A stretch of 8,134 nucleotides of DNA from an uncultured Sphingobacteriales bacterium. GTDB taxonomy: Bacteria > Bacteroidota > Bacteroidia > Chitinophagales > Chitinophagaceae. The DNA lies in NCBI GenBank assembly GCA_937991535.1, contig CALKHN010000091.1, positions 1-8,134 of the forward strand, read 5' to 3'. Shown piece by piece: positions 1 to 7,392 of this stretch (position 1 is its first letter; every line of letters begins with the position of its first letter). Below the pieces are notes generated by a model that ran no database searches, was not told where the DNA came from, and saw only the letters and a list, made by a program, of their open reading frames with translations. The position numbers and the translations under genes were made by a program.

Positions 1-722
1 ATCACATTTTTAAATTCGCGCGGCATATTATCATCCGGATATTTTTGATTAAGATTATTTAAAACAGACATGATCATATCCTGGTTTTTCTCCCAGTTCA
101 TTAACCCCAATGCATACACGACAACAGGCTGATCGCGGTATGCGCGAATCAATACATTAAGCCTGTCCAGATAATCCTGGTTTAGCCTTCCATAAGGATC
201 TTTTTCTTTCAGATATGTTTTCCATGCCGTGTCTTTGCTCTGTCCTGCATAATACATTTCCTTCCCATCTGCAATCATTTGCTGGTAATTCATATACTCC
301 AAATGCGAAACCAGGTTAATGAAGTTGTTTGCCGGCGTACCTTCCACAAACACATAAGGCGGGTTTTTGATTTTGATCTTTGCGGTATCATAGCCCCTTG
401 AATCAATATTTACGTTTCCGTCTGAATAAACGGTGACCCTGTCCCACTTGGCAATGTCAATCACATAGAGATCAGGATCGCCTTTTGGCATCGTCAACTT
501 CCATGTACCGTCAGCACTGATGCCGGTGGAATCTGTAAAATCACTTTTAGAGCCATTAAGTTTATAGATCCAAACCTTGTTCAGATGATCATACGGTGGC
601 GGATTCAGGAACTGCACTTTTCCGGTTGCGATGAATGACCGGGGTTTTTCAGACTGTGCCCTGGACATTAAGGGCGCTGCTGAAAATACAAATACGAAAA
701 AAGAAAAAAGTAGTGTTTTCAT
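1..722 (-). CDS. Secreted DUF4369/TlpA-type protein, C-terminus cut by window edge
   Basis: From the ATG at 720-722 the minus strand stays open for 240 codons to base 1, with no stop, so this is the front part of a longer gene. The product begins with a Sec signal peptide (basic MKT, a hydrophobic stretch at residues 4-18, probable cleavage after SRAQ near residue 23). A beta-rich segment follows at about 30-125, with a WIYKLNGSKSDFTDSTG stretch and the D...G.W pattern typical of DUF4369-like domains. A helical segment follows at about 130-240. This order matches the front of Bacteroidota TlpA-family proteins, and the complete neighbour at 727-1863 shares the layout. The CXXC thioredoxin domain would lie beyond the edge and cannot be seen; no cysteine occurs in the visible 240 residues. 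The start lies four bases after the upstream gene's stop, arguing for co-transcription. The DUF4369-type front is fairly secure by pattern; TlpA membership is inference from layout and neighbour. Confidence 0.75.
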   Translation of the reverse strand, partial: MKTLLFSFFVFVFSAAPLMSRAQSEKPRSFIATGKVQFLNPPPYDHLNKVWIYKLNGSKSDFTDSTGISADGTWKLTMPKGDPDLYVIDIAKWDRVTVYSDGNVNIDSRGYDTAKIKIKNPPYVFVEGTPANNFINLVSHLEYMNYQQMIADGKEMYYAGQSKDTAWKTYLKEKDPYGRLNQDYLDRLNVLIRAYRDQPVVVYALGLMNWEKNQDMIMSVLNNLNQKYPDDNMPREFKNV

Positions 723-726
723 TGAT

Positions 727-1863
727 TTATTCTCCAAATATTTTTTTGAGTTCTTTTGAAATGCTGTCATTGCCTTCTGGATCGTAGCCCACTTCCTTGG
801 CAATGATTTTCCCTTTGGGATCTATGAGAAATGTTGCAGGGATACTGGTCACCGCAAAATATTTATTCGCAATCCCATTTCCATCCCATGATTGCGGCCA
901 GGGATTGTTTTCATCCTTTACGGCCTTCAGCCAGGCGTCTTTGTCTTCATCTATGGAAATGCTGTATATCTCAAAATTCTTATCCTGGTAATGTTGCTTC
1001 ATTTTGCGCATACCTGGAAAAGCATTGCGGCATGGCCAGCACCAGCTTGCCCAAAAATCAATCAATACATATTTCCCTGCGAAATGATCAAATGCAATGG
1101 ATTTTTTTTCCGGGGTTTCCAAAGTGAAATTGCTGACTACCGATCCGATCCTTGACTTTTTTAATCCAAGAATATAATTTTCAAATTCCATGGAAGGTTT
1201 GCTCTTCCTCGTTACGGCATCCAACAAATGAAGTAAGGATTCCTTTTGATCCAAGGTTCCATAATCTTTACCATGCGTTGAAAGTATATAAGCAGACCCG
1301 ATGGACTTTGGATTTTCAGAAACATACTTTTTGATCAGTGGCAAAACTAAAATATCATTCAGGGAATCCGTTGAATGCAGCATCGCAGGATATAAAGGTG
1401 ATGCCTCATTGATCTGATACCATTGGTCACCATAAATATGTGCTTTGATGGTATTCATTTTTCTTATTGCAAGATCAAAGTCTGAATTAAAATTCTGTAA
1501 TTCCAACATCGGCTGTGGCCCTTTCAGCGATGAATACTTCATTGGTTTTTTAATATCTGATGTGACATAATAATCCCCCGGACCGGAAATTAAAATTCCG
1601 AATGGTTGATACATCTGCCTCATTTCTTTTGTGTACTGCGGATAAAAGAATTTCATCAACGGTTCAGTAAAAGGAAATCTGAAAGTATAATTTCCATTGA
1701 CGATTTCAGCAGAATCATTTGATGTGCGTGTGTATAAATACATTCTGTTGTAACCTTTCAGATCACCGTTGAGTTGTCCGTGGATGACTACCTGCCCCGC
1801 CGGTTGACAAAAGGCAGTGACAGAAAAAAACATGCAGAATACGAAAGCTATATTTTTTTTCAT
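727..1863 (-). CDS. Secreted TlpA/ResA-family thiol-disulfide oxidoreductase with DUF4369-like N-domain (CWPC)
   Basis: A complete 378-residue exported thioredoxin of the Bacteroidota TlpA type. Residues 1-19 are a Sec signal peptide ending in AFC before Q20. This is not a good lipobox, so a soluble periplasmic protein is more likely than a lipoprotein. Residues about 25-115 form a beta-rich DUF4369-like domain. A helical linker spans about 120-235. A thioredoxin domain follows at about 238-378, with the WASWCWPCR active site (C275, C278) and the cis-proline loop SIPATFLIDPKG (P342). TlpA/ResA proteins exchange disulfides in the periplasm, usually reducing cysteine pairs in partner proteins such as apocytochromes; the partner here is unknown. 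CWPC is less common than CGPC or CEPC, and the middle residues tune redox potential. The only cysteines in the mature protein are the active-site pair. The start is supported by the signal peptide and an A-rich leader. It sits 30 bases after the two-domain thioredoxin gene on the same strand. Confidence 0.9.
   Translation of the reverse strand: MKKNIAFVFCMFFSVTAFCQPAGQVVIHGQLNGDLKGYNRMYLYTRTSNDSAEIVNGNYTFRFPFTEPLMKFFYPQYTKEMRQMYQPFGILISGPGDYYVTSDIKKPMKYSSLKGPQPMLELQNFNSDFDLAIRKMNTIKAHIYGDQWYQINEASPLYPAMLHSTDSLNDILVLPLIKKYVSENPKSIGSAYILSTHGKDYGTLDQKESLLHLLDAVTRKSKPSMEFENYILGLKKSRIGSVVSNFTLETPEKKSIAFDHFAGKYVLIDFWASWCWPCRNAFPGMRKMKQHYQDKNFEIYSISIDEDKDAWLKAVKDENNPWPQSWDGNGIANKYFAVTSIPATFLIDPKGKIIAKEVGYDPEGNDSISKELKKIFGE
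731..735 (-). promoter_or_regulatory. Possible ribosome binding site (GGAGA) for the leftmost gene
   Basis: GGAGA lies inside the last codons of the 378-residue TlpA gene, nine bases before the ATG at 720-722. It is the only Shine-Dalgarno-like motif at a good distance from any start in the window; the other genes have A/T-rich leaders, as is usual in Bacteroidota. The motif also encodes Gly-Glu of the upstream protein, so chance is quite possible. Confidence 0.35.
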
Positions 1864-1893
1864 TTTGTGTTTTTATGATTCGGTTAGCCGTAT

Positions 1894-2706
1894 TTATTTG
1901 CCAGTCTTCCTGATTGCGCTTTCACCCACCTGTATAAAAGAAGGCGCTTCCATAAATCCACCGTCCCTGTGAACCAGTTCACCGTCACCGTTGATAAACA
2001 AAAATGCCGGATAGGCTTCTACTTCATATTTCTTCCCGAGTTCCGGTCCTTCACCCTTTTCCATATCCATGCTTACGTTGATAAAATTCTTATTATAAAA
2101 ATCTGCTACTTTATCCAGCGTAAAAACATCTTTGGCCATTTGAATGCACGGCCTGCACCAGGTGGTATATGCATCAATAAAAATCAATTTGTTTTCCTTC
2201 TTTGCTTTTGCCAGCAATGCATTCCATTTACTTTTTCTGTCAAAAACAATTTCGCGTGTATTGACTTCCTTCTGATGTGCAGTGGCCACTGAACTTTGCG
2301 CCGTTTCCATCAAACTCTTTGGATCTTTTAAAATTTGAGCAGCATTAATAAAAGAAAGCTGATCGCCACGCTGATCATGAAATACATATACCGGATACAT
2401 CAGCATCGCCAGCCGTGGAATAAATTTCTTTCCTTCTTCGGTGGACATATTTATTCTAATCGGAATGACATGTTTATTAAAATATTCAACGATGTCGGGC
2501 ATTACAAACACACTGTCTTCCACACGCTGTGCCATAGATGAAATACTATTATTCTGCACATCAACGAAAATAATTTTATGGGTTTTTGCAGCTTCCTTCA
2601 TCGCCTGGTCAAAAGTGAGGTCACGGAATCTAATTTTATTTTGTGCCGACACCTGGACGCTGCCAATGAAAATAGCCACCAATAACAAAAATGTTGTCTT
2701 GTTCAT
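1894..2706 (-). CDS. Secreted tandem thioredoxin-fold protein: cysteine-less N-domain, CRPC C-domain
   Basis: A complete 270-residue protein. Residues 1-21 are a Sec signal peptide with probable cleavage VSA/Q. Two thioredoxin-like folds follow. The first (about 27-140) shows the helix-strand pattern FDQAMKEAAKTHKIIFVDV and a YP loop at 104-105, but where the active-site cysteines should be it has I55-S-S-M58, so it cannot do dithiol chemistry. The second (about 155-268) repeats the pattern with WNALLAKAKKENKLIFIDAY, an active WCRPC (C184, C187), a YPAFLFINGDG loop with the cis-proline P233, and a closing helix. The short, helix-first form resembles Thioredoxin_7/DUF255-like periplasmic thioredoxins rather than TlpA. 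The likely role is periplasmic disulfide reduction or exchange, with the inactive domain perhaps binding a partner; that is inference. It lies 47 bases after the susD-like gene, which suggests work alongside the SusCD importer. C184 and C187 are its only cysteines. Confidence 0.88.
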   Translation of the reverse strand: MNKTTFLLLVAIFIGSVQVSAQNKIRFRDLTFDQAMKEAAKTHKIIFVDVQNNSISSMAQRVEDSVFVMPDIVEYFNKHVIPIRINMSTEEGKKFIPRLAMLMYPVYVFHDQRGDQLSFINAAQILKDPKSLMETAQSSVATAHQKEVNTREIVFDRKSKWNALLAKAKKENKLIFIDAYTTWCRPCIQMAKDVFTLDKVADFYNKNFINVSMDMEKGEGPELGKKYEVEAYPAFLFINGDGELVHRDGGFMEAPSFIQVGESAIRKTGK

Positions 2707-2753
2707 AATCTGAAAATTTATTTGTCTTTTATTTTAATTCTTGAAATGTTTGT

Positions 2754-4181
2754 TTACCTGTAACCGGAATTCTGCTGAATAAGTCCTTTGGAAATGTCAA
2801 TTTCGCTTTGGGGAATGGGAAGCACTTTTTTATTTTCCGGAATATCAGGAACAATTAAAGGGATGTGATTTCGTATTATGTCATAACGATACAATCCTTC
2901 AAATGCCAATTCAAATTTTCTTTGCCTGAGAATAGATGCTATCAATGCATCTTCCGAAGAAAAGTCAGAAGTGGAGTAGGCTGTTGCATTCGGCAGCGAC
3001 CTGTTTCTAACCTGGTTCAGCAATTGAACAGATACATCATTGATGCCCTCCGTATGTGCCAGCGCTTCGGCTCTTGTCAGCATTACTTCCGGCAAACGAA
3101 TCAACGGCACATTATCCCTGCCATTCGGATTGTTAAATTTGTAGGTGGTGAATTCACCAAACATATTCGGATTGTAAACTGAATCCCCTTTCCAAATAAG
3201 TTGCGAAACTCTCAGGTCATTAGGCTCAAATTCATTGATAAAATCCTTATTGATCCAATACGATCTTTTAAAATAATAGGTACTACCAATATTGTTATTG
3301 GTGCTTGTACTATTTGATATCATCTGGCTCACCGGAAATCCGAAAACATATTCAGACGAAAGTGATTGCGCGCTTCCGGTTGGATTCGGGGGGAAAACAG
3401 AAAGCAGATTCGCGGAAAGTTGGTAAATCGCAGGGCTTTTTTCCAAAACTTTTGCAGCGGCCGCAGCAGCATTCCCAAAATCACCCTTGTATAAATAAGC
3501 TCGCGCCAGCAAAGCCCAGGCAGCGCCGGAAGTGGCGCGGCTGCGTGTTTTCACCGCATCTAAAAATTGATCCGGCAAATTAGGAAGCGCTTCATTTAAA
3601 TCTTTTATGATCTGGTCAAATACTTCTGCATTTGTATTCCTCGGAATAATTTCACCCGTATTGTATCCCTGGAAGGGTGTCAGTTGTAATGGCAAACCCA
3701 GTCCTGATAAATTACCCGATAATGCTTCATCACCATAAAGACATAGAAGATCCAAATAACAAAAGGCTCTGACAAATTTTGCTTCTGAAATAAATTGATT
3801 TTGTTTTTCGGTGGAATAGTCTGCGTACTCAGGAATTTTCAGAATGACATTGTTGGCATTATTGATCGCTTTGAAAAATGCTGTCCAGGTATTCACCACA
3901 TAATAATCCGTCGGGGTGGCTTCGCCATTCGTATAGGTGTTGTAATAAAGGGTTTTGTTCAGAATGGGCGTTGTAAAATCACCATAGTTGTAAGTGAAAC
4001 CATTGGTAACCGCTTTCATAAAATCGTAATACGCTTCCGAAAGCGCTTGCTCCGTTCCGGCTTCCGTTGTAAAAACCGTTTTATCCACCAGTGTGTTTTC
4101 CGGCGCAAGGTCAAGTTGTTTGTTACACGAAACCGTGAGAAAAAACAGGCAAGCGGATACTATAAAAATTCTTTTGCTCAT
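2754..4181 (-). CDS. SusD/RagB-family outer-membrane nutrient-binding lipoprotein
   Basis: A complete 475-residue SusD homologue. It has a lipoprotein signal peptide with lipobox LTVSC, so C19 would be lipidated and the protein anchored to the outer membrane, facing outward as the lid over the SusC barrel. SusD family signatures appear in order: an N-terminal helical region (35-60), the TPR helix EAKFVRAFCYLDLLCLYGD (133-151), RATSGAAWALLARAYLYKGD (215-234), IRLPEVMLTRAEALA (361-375), RQRKFELAFEGLYRYDIIR (419-437) and VLPIPQSEID (453-462), ending in NSGYR. The length is somewhat below that of many glycan-binding SusD proteins, and the ligand cannot be read from the sequence. A run of six alanines (238-243) sits in a TPR helix. 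Besides the lipid-bearing C19, the mature protein has only C141 and C147, both in one helix. Its ATG overlaps the transporter gene's stop (ATGA), so the two are expected to be translationally coupled. No Shine-Dalgarno sequence precedes it. Confidence 0.96.
   Translation of the reverse strand: MSKRIFIVSACLFFLTVSCNKQLDLAPENTLVDKTVFTTEAGTEQALSEAYYDFMKAVTNGFTYNYGDFTTPILNKTLYYNTYTNGEATPTDYYVVNTWTAFFKAINNANNVILKIPEYADYSTEKQNQFISEAKFVRAFCYLDLLCLYGDEALSGNLSGLGLPLQLTPFQGYNTGEIIPRNTNAEVFDQIIKDLNEALPNLPDQFLDAVKTRSRATSGAAWALLARAYLYKGDFGNAAAAAAKVLEKSPAIYQLSANLLSVFPPNPTGSAQSLSSEYVFGFPVSQMISNSTSTNNNIGSTYYFKRSYWINKDFINEFEPNDLRVSQLIWKGDSVYNPNMFGEFTTYKFNNPNGRDNVPLIRLPEVMLTRAEALAHTEGINDVSVQLLNQVRNRSLPNATAYSTSDFSSEDALIASILRQRKFELAFEGLYRYDIIRNHIPLIVPDIPENKKVLPIPQSEIDISKGLIQQNSGYR
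4178..4181 (-). promoter_or_regulatory. ATGA stop-start overlap coupling susC-like and susD-like genes
   Basis: The TGA that ends the transporter (4178-4180) shares two bases with the ATG of the SusD-like gene (4179-4181). With no Shine-Dalgarno sequence before the SusD start, re-initiation by ribosomes finishing the transporter is the simplest way this gene is translated. The overlap is seen directly; coupling is inference. Confidence 0.7.
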
Positions 4182-7100
4182 AGGGATATATTGATTCCAA
4201 CCTGAATTAATTTATTTTGGGGCATGGTCAATTCATCATATCCGGATTGAATCGCAGAAGAGCCAAAAGCACTTACTTCCGGGTCCAGACCTGAATAGGA
4301 TGTAATGGTCAAAAGATTGGTAGCCCTTACAAAAACCCGCATTGTATTGATCACACCTGAAGTCATTTTTTTCAATTTCTGAGCATCCATGTTGTATGAA
4401 ATCGAAACGGTTCTCAACCTCAGATAAGATGCATCTTCCAGAAAGCGGCTGTTGGTGCGGCTTGTGGTATAATCTGTGACCCCCGAAGCGCTTCCCTGCG
4501 GTTTGGTGATTGAGGCGTTGACCAGTCTTGGAATATCTGTTTCATGTCCGGGCACCAGCCAACGGTCAAGTATTTTAGTACTGAGGTTATTGGCATCTGC
4601 CGTGGAATAGGTCAAAAGTGAAGCGAGTGATCCGTTGATCATGTGCGAGCCTACAGCAAAGGAAGCGAAGAAATCAAGATCCCAGTTTTTGTAGGTAAAA
4701 GTTTGTCCGATTCCGCCAAAGAAATCCGGCAATGCGGTTCCATACGTTTTTCTGAAATCATTGACGTCAGGTACCACTGCAAACAATGAAGCCGGTGGCA
4801 CCATGGAAATGCCGCCTTTTCCATCGCCCCATATCGGGTTTCCGGTGGATGGATCCACCATGGCCCAGTCATACAAATAAAACTGTCCGGCGGGTTCGCC
4901 TACTTTCATATACTTAAATGCATCGTTGGCAAGGCCCACTTCTTCCCCGCCAAAATTCAATTTGAGTATTTTGTTTGTATTGGTGGAAATATTAAAAGAA
5001 GTATTCCATTTAAAATTCTTGTGGCTGATCAATCGGGCATTTACCATAAGCTCTGCACCCCGGTTCACCATATCACCGATATTCTGTGGTTGTGAAATCC
5101 ACCCCTGGTATAATGGAATGGCTGATGAAAGGATCATGTCCTTGATCCGGCGTTCATAATAATCTAATGTGATGTCAACCTTTCTATCGAAGAGCGATGC
5201 ATCCAAACCCACATCATAAGACCGGGTGCGTTCCCATTTCAAATTGGGATTATCGGGTTGTGCCATTTGCAAAATCTGCACGCCTGCATAACTGAGGTTA
5301 TCACTGTTGAGAATATATTGCCCCTGGCTGCCATAATAAGATGCTGCACTATTGTTCCCGGAAAAGCCAACACTTCCCCTTAGTTTCAACTGCGAAATCC
5401 ATTTTACATCTTTCAGGAAATCTTCTTCCGACAAACGCCATCCTGCAGATAATGATGGAAATCCAACATACCTGTTGTTTTGGCTAAAGCGCGATGAGCC
5501 GTCAATCCGGTAGGTAACGCCGAATAAATATTTCCTGTCATATTCATAATTCAACCTTGAAAAATAGGACACCATCGCCCAGTTTTGCCTGAGCGCACTG
5601 ATCACATATTTCCTTCCCGCTGCTGAGATGCTGCGGATGTCATCCGAAAAGAAATCATAACCCCCCATGCCCGAAGTATTTTCATTGGAATGCTCATAGC
5701 TCTGACCGATCATGGCATTGATAGAATGCCTGTTAAATGATCTGTTGAAGGTTGCTGTGTTGTTGATGACATACTTCTTATTGCTTGTGTTGGATTGAAT
5801 ACCATCATTTCCAAGACCACTCGGCCGTTTCACCCTACGGGTGTAAGCATCCGAATTTGAAAGCTGAACACCTACTTCAGAGCGAAGTGTCAGTGAACTC
5901 ACCGGCTTGAATTCCACGAAAATATTTCCCAGGCCGTCATTCATTTCAAGTTGATTTGTATTGAGATTCGCATCGGCAACAGGGTTCAGGTCATCATTCC
6001 CATAAGGATTGGTTCCCTTGGCGTATAAATAATTGCCGTTCGCATCCCTTACCGGAAGGTTGGGCGCTTTTAACACTGCCTGCCGCCAGATCGTCGGTGC
6101 ATTCAATGAATTGTTGAATGAATAACTCAGGGACATATCTGCCCCGACAGTTATTTTCCGCGAGGCATTATAGGTAAAATTCATTCTGCCTGTGTACCTC
6201 TGGTACCCGTTGTTGATGATATAAGAGGGTTGATCTGTGTAAGAACCACTCAAATAGATTCTCGCTTTATCAGTGCCCGCAGACATAGATAAATCTAATT
6301 GATGCGAAATGGCCGTTCTTGTAACAGAATCAACCCATGATGTGTTGTAGGGCGAACTAAAAACATCGTTCAACCCCAATTGCCTGTAATACTCAGTATA
6401 AATTTCGTTATACTGTGGCCCATTAAGCAAAGAATATTTTGCAATGGGACTTATGCTTCCTGTGACGTATTGGACATTAAAACGGGCTTTCCCATTCGTT
6501 CCTTTTTTAGTGGTAATGAGTATCACGCCGGCAGAACCCCTCGATCCATAAATAGCCGTTGCATACGCATCTTTCAGGATTTCTATGGATTCAATATCTG
6601 CAGGATTCAATGAAGCGAGCGGATTATTTTCAAATTCATTTTTAGGATCTAACCGATCGCTGACATAGGTTCCGCCAAAACCAATCGCTGCTGTTGTGGA
6701 CGGATTAAACACTTTATTGTTCATGCCTTTACCCGAACCATAAACCGGAATGCCGTCAATGACAACCAACGGCTGGCTCCCATCCGGATTGAGCGTACTG
6801 AGGCCACGGATGGTAATTGCAGTTGCAGAGCCGGGAACGCCGGAACTTGACGAAACAAATACGCCGGCGGCTTTTCCAATAATGGCGTTGTCAAAAGAAA
6901 TCGCAGGTGACTTTTCCAACTCTTCCGAACTAATAGAAGAAATTGAGCCAGTCAGATTAGACTTTTTTTCACGGCCATAGCCGATCACCACTTCCTGCAG
7001 CGCCTGTTCATGTGTAAGCATAATCAGCGACACGGAAATTTTTCTGCAGGGGCTTTCAATGGGCGTATATCCGATAGCTGAAAGTTGTATCGTATCTGAC

Positions 7101-7318
7101 GGGCTTGTCAACAGCAGAAACTTTCCCTGTTCATCGGTAGTAGTAGCTTTGCCATTGCCTTTGATTTTTACAGTTACTCCGGCCAATGGAATATTTTTTT
7201 CATTCTTAACCACACCTTTAATTTCCCTTAAAGGCCTCATGTCCTGTGCTGTCGCTTCCCGTTGCAGAAGCGCCAGGCAGACAATGAGATTCATAACCAG
7301 TATTCTCTTTAGAATCAT
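4178..7318 (-). CDS. SusC/RagA-family TonB-dependent outer-membrane transporter
   Basis: A complete 1046-residue transporter that, with its SusD lid, moves large ligands across the outer membrane using TonB energy. Visible parts: a signal peptide (1-24, cleavage ATA/Q); a CarboxypepD_reg-like Ig domain (about 33-105, with IKGVVKNEKNIPLAGVTVKI and TTTDEQGKFLL); a TonB-box-like segment ending in EVVIGYGREKKSNLTGSISS (109-128); and a plug domain (to about 275) with AITIRGLSTLN, PLVVIDGIPVYG and the SusC signature ILKDAYATAIYGSRGSAGV (247-265). The rest is a 22-stranded-type beta-barrel ending in LIQVGINISL. About 45 residues separate the VVIDGIPV motif from LNPADIESIEILKD, longer than in many SusC plugs. 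No STN domain precedes the Ig domain, so FecR/sigma-type signalling is unlikely. C91 is the only cysteine in the mature protein. The ATG at 7316-7318 is chosen because the signal peptide starts there; no Shine-Dalgarno sequence or clear promoter lies in the 74 bases upstream. The substrate is unknown. Confidence 0.97.
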   Translation of the reverse strand: MILKRILVMNLIVCLALLQREATAQDMRPLREIKGVVKNEKNIPLAGVTVKIKGNGKATTTDEQGKFLLLTSPSDTIQLSAIGYTPIESPCRKISVSLIMLTHEQALQEVVIGYGREKKSNLTGSISSISSEELEKSPAISFDNAIIGKAAGVFVSSSSGVPGSATAITIRGLSTLNPDGSQPLVVIDGIPVYGSGKGMNNKVFNPSTTAAIGFGGTYVSDRLDPKNEFENNPLASLNPADIESIEILKDAYATAIYGSRGSAGVILITTKKGTNGKARFNVQYVTGSISPIAKYSLLNGPQYNEIYTEYYRQLGLNDVFSSPYNTSWVDSVTRTAISHQLDLSMSAGTDKARIYLSGSYTDQPSYIINNGYQRYTGRMNFTYNASRKITVGADMSLSYSFNNSLNAPTIWRQAVLKAPNLPVRDANGNYLYAKGTNPYGNDDLNPVADANLNTNQLEMNDGLGNIFVEFKPVSSLTLRSEVGVQLSNSDAYTRRVKRPSGLGNDGIQSNTSNKKYVINNTATFNRSFNRHSINAMIGQSYEHSNENTSGMGGYDFFSDDIRSISAAGRKYVISALRQNWAMVSYFSRLNYEYDRKYLFGVTYRIDGSSRFSQNNRYVGFPSLSAGWRLSEEDFLKDVKWISQLKLRGSVGFSGNNSAASYYGSQGQYILNSDNLSYAGVQILQMAQPDNPNLKWERTRSYDVGLDASLFDRKVDITLDYYERRIKDMILSSAIPLYQGWISQPQNIGDMVNRGAELMVNARLISHKNFKWNTSFNISTNTNKILKLNFGGEEVGLANDAFKYMKVGEPAGQFYLYDWAMVDPSTGNPIWGDGKGGISMVPPASLFAVVPDVNDFRKTYGTALPDFFGGIGQTFTYKNWDLDFFASFAVGSHMINGSLASLLTYSTADANNLSTKILDRWLVPGHETDIPRLVNASITKPQGSASGVTDYTTSRTNSRFLEDASYLRLRTVSISYNMDAQKLKKMTSGVINTMRVFVRATNLLTITSYSGLDPEVSAFGSSAIQSGYDELTMPQNKLIQVGINISL

Positions 7319-7392
7319 TGAAACAGAATTGGTAACTATTAAAAATTAAACTGAAAATCAGGCGCAGATTAACTCCAAATACGATTCGGGGC

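Larger units (their letters stand above)
1..7318 (-). other. Probable operon: SusC - SusD - tandem thioredoxin - TlpA - TlpA-like
   Basis: Five genes point the same way with gaps of -4, 47, 30 and 4 bases. None of the gaps holds a GC-rich hairpin followed by a T run, and none shows a clean TTTG/TAnnTTTG promoter pair. All five products carry export signals. The Kelch fragment may be part of the same unit through a 74-base spacer, but this is less certain. The operon continues beyond the left edge. Confidence 0.75.

Noticed and set aside
1881..1890. Inverted repeat CGG/CCG in the gap between the two complete thioredoxin genes
   Set aside because: The arms are three bases with no T run behind them, which is within chance expectation.
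2707..2753. Internal promoter (TAAATTTT) before the tandem thioredoxin gene
   Set aside because: The -7-like element lacks the final G and there is no TTTG at the right distance. The spacer is simply A/T-rich.
3455..3480. GC-rich repeat including a NotI-type site
   Set aside because: It is the codon run for six alanines in a TPR helix of the SusD-like protein, not a separate element.
7059..7349. Plus-strand open frames of 60-136 codons lying opposite the minus-strand genes across the window
   Set aside because: They mirror clear coding sequence with known domains, show no family motifs and have no fitting start regions. They are shadows of the real genes.
7319..7392. Possible Bacteroidota promoter (TTTG ... 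TAATTTTT) before the SusC gene
   Set aside because: The only TTTG lies 27 bases before the TAATTTTT, outside the usual 19-21 base spacing, and the -7 element misses its final G. In a 74-base AT-rich spacer this is not convincing.
7319..7392. Small hairpin CTGA-TTT-TCAG followed by a T-rich stretch, as a terminator for the Kelch gene
   Set aside because: The stem is only four base pairs, the loop is three bases, and the T-rich stretch is interrupted by AA. This is too weak to act as an intrinsic terminator.
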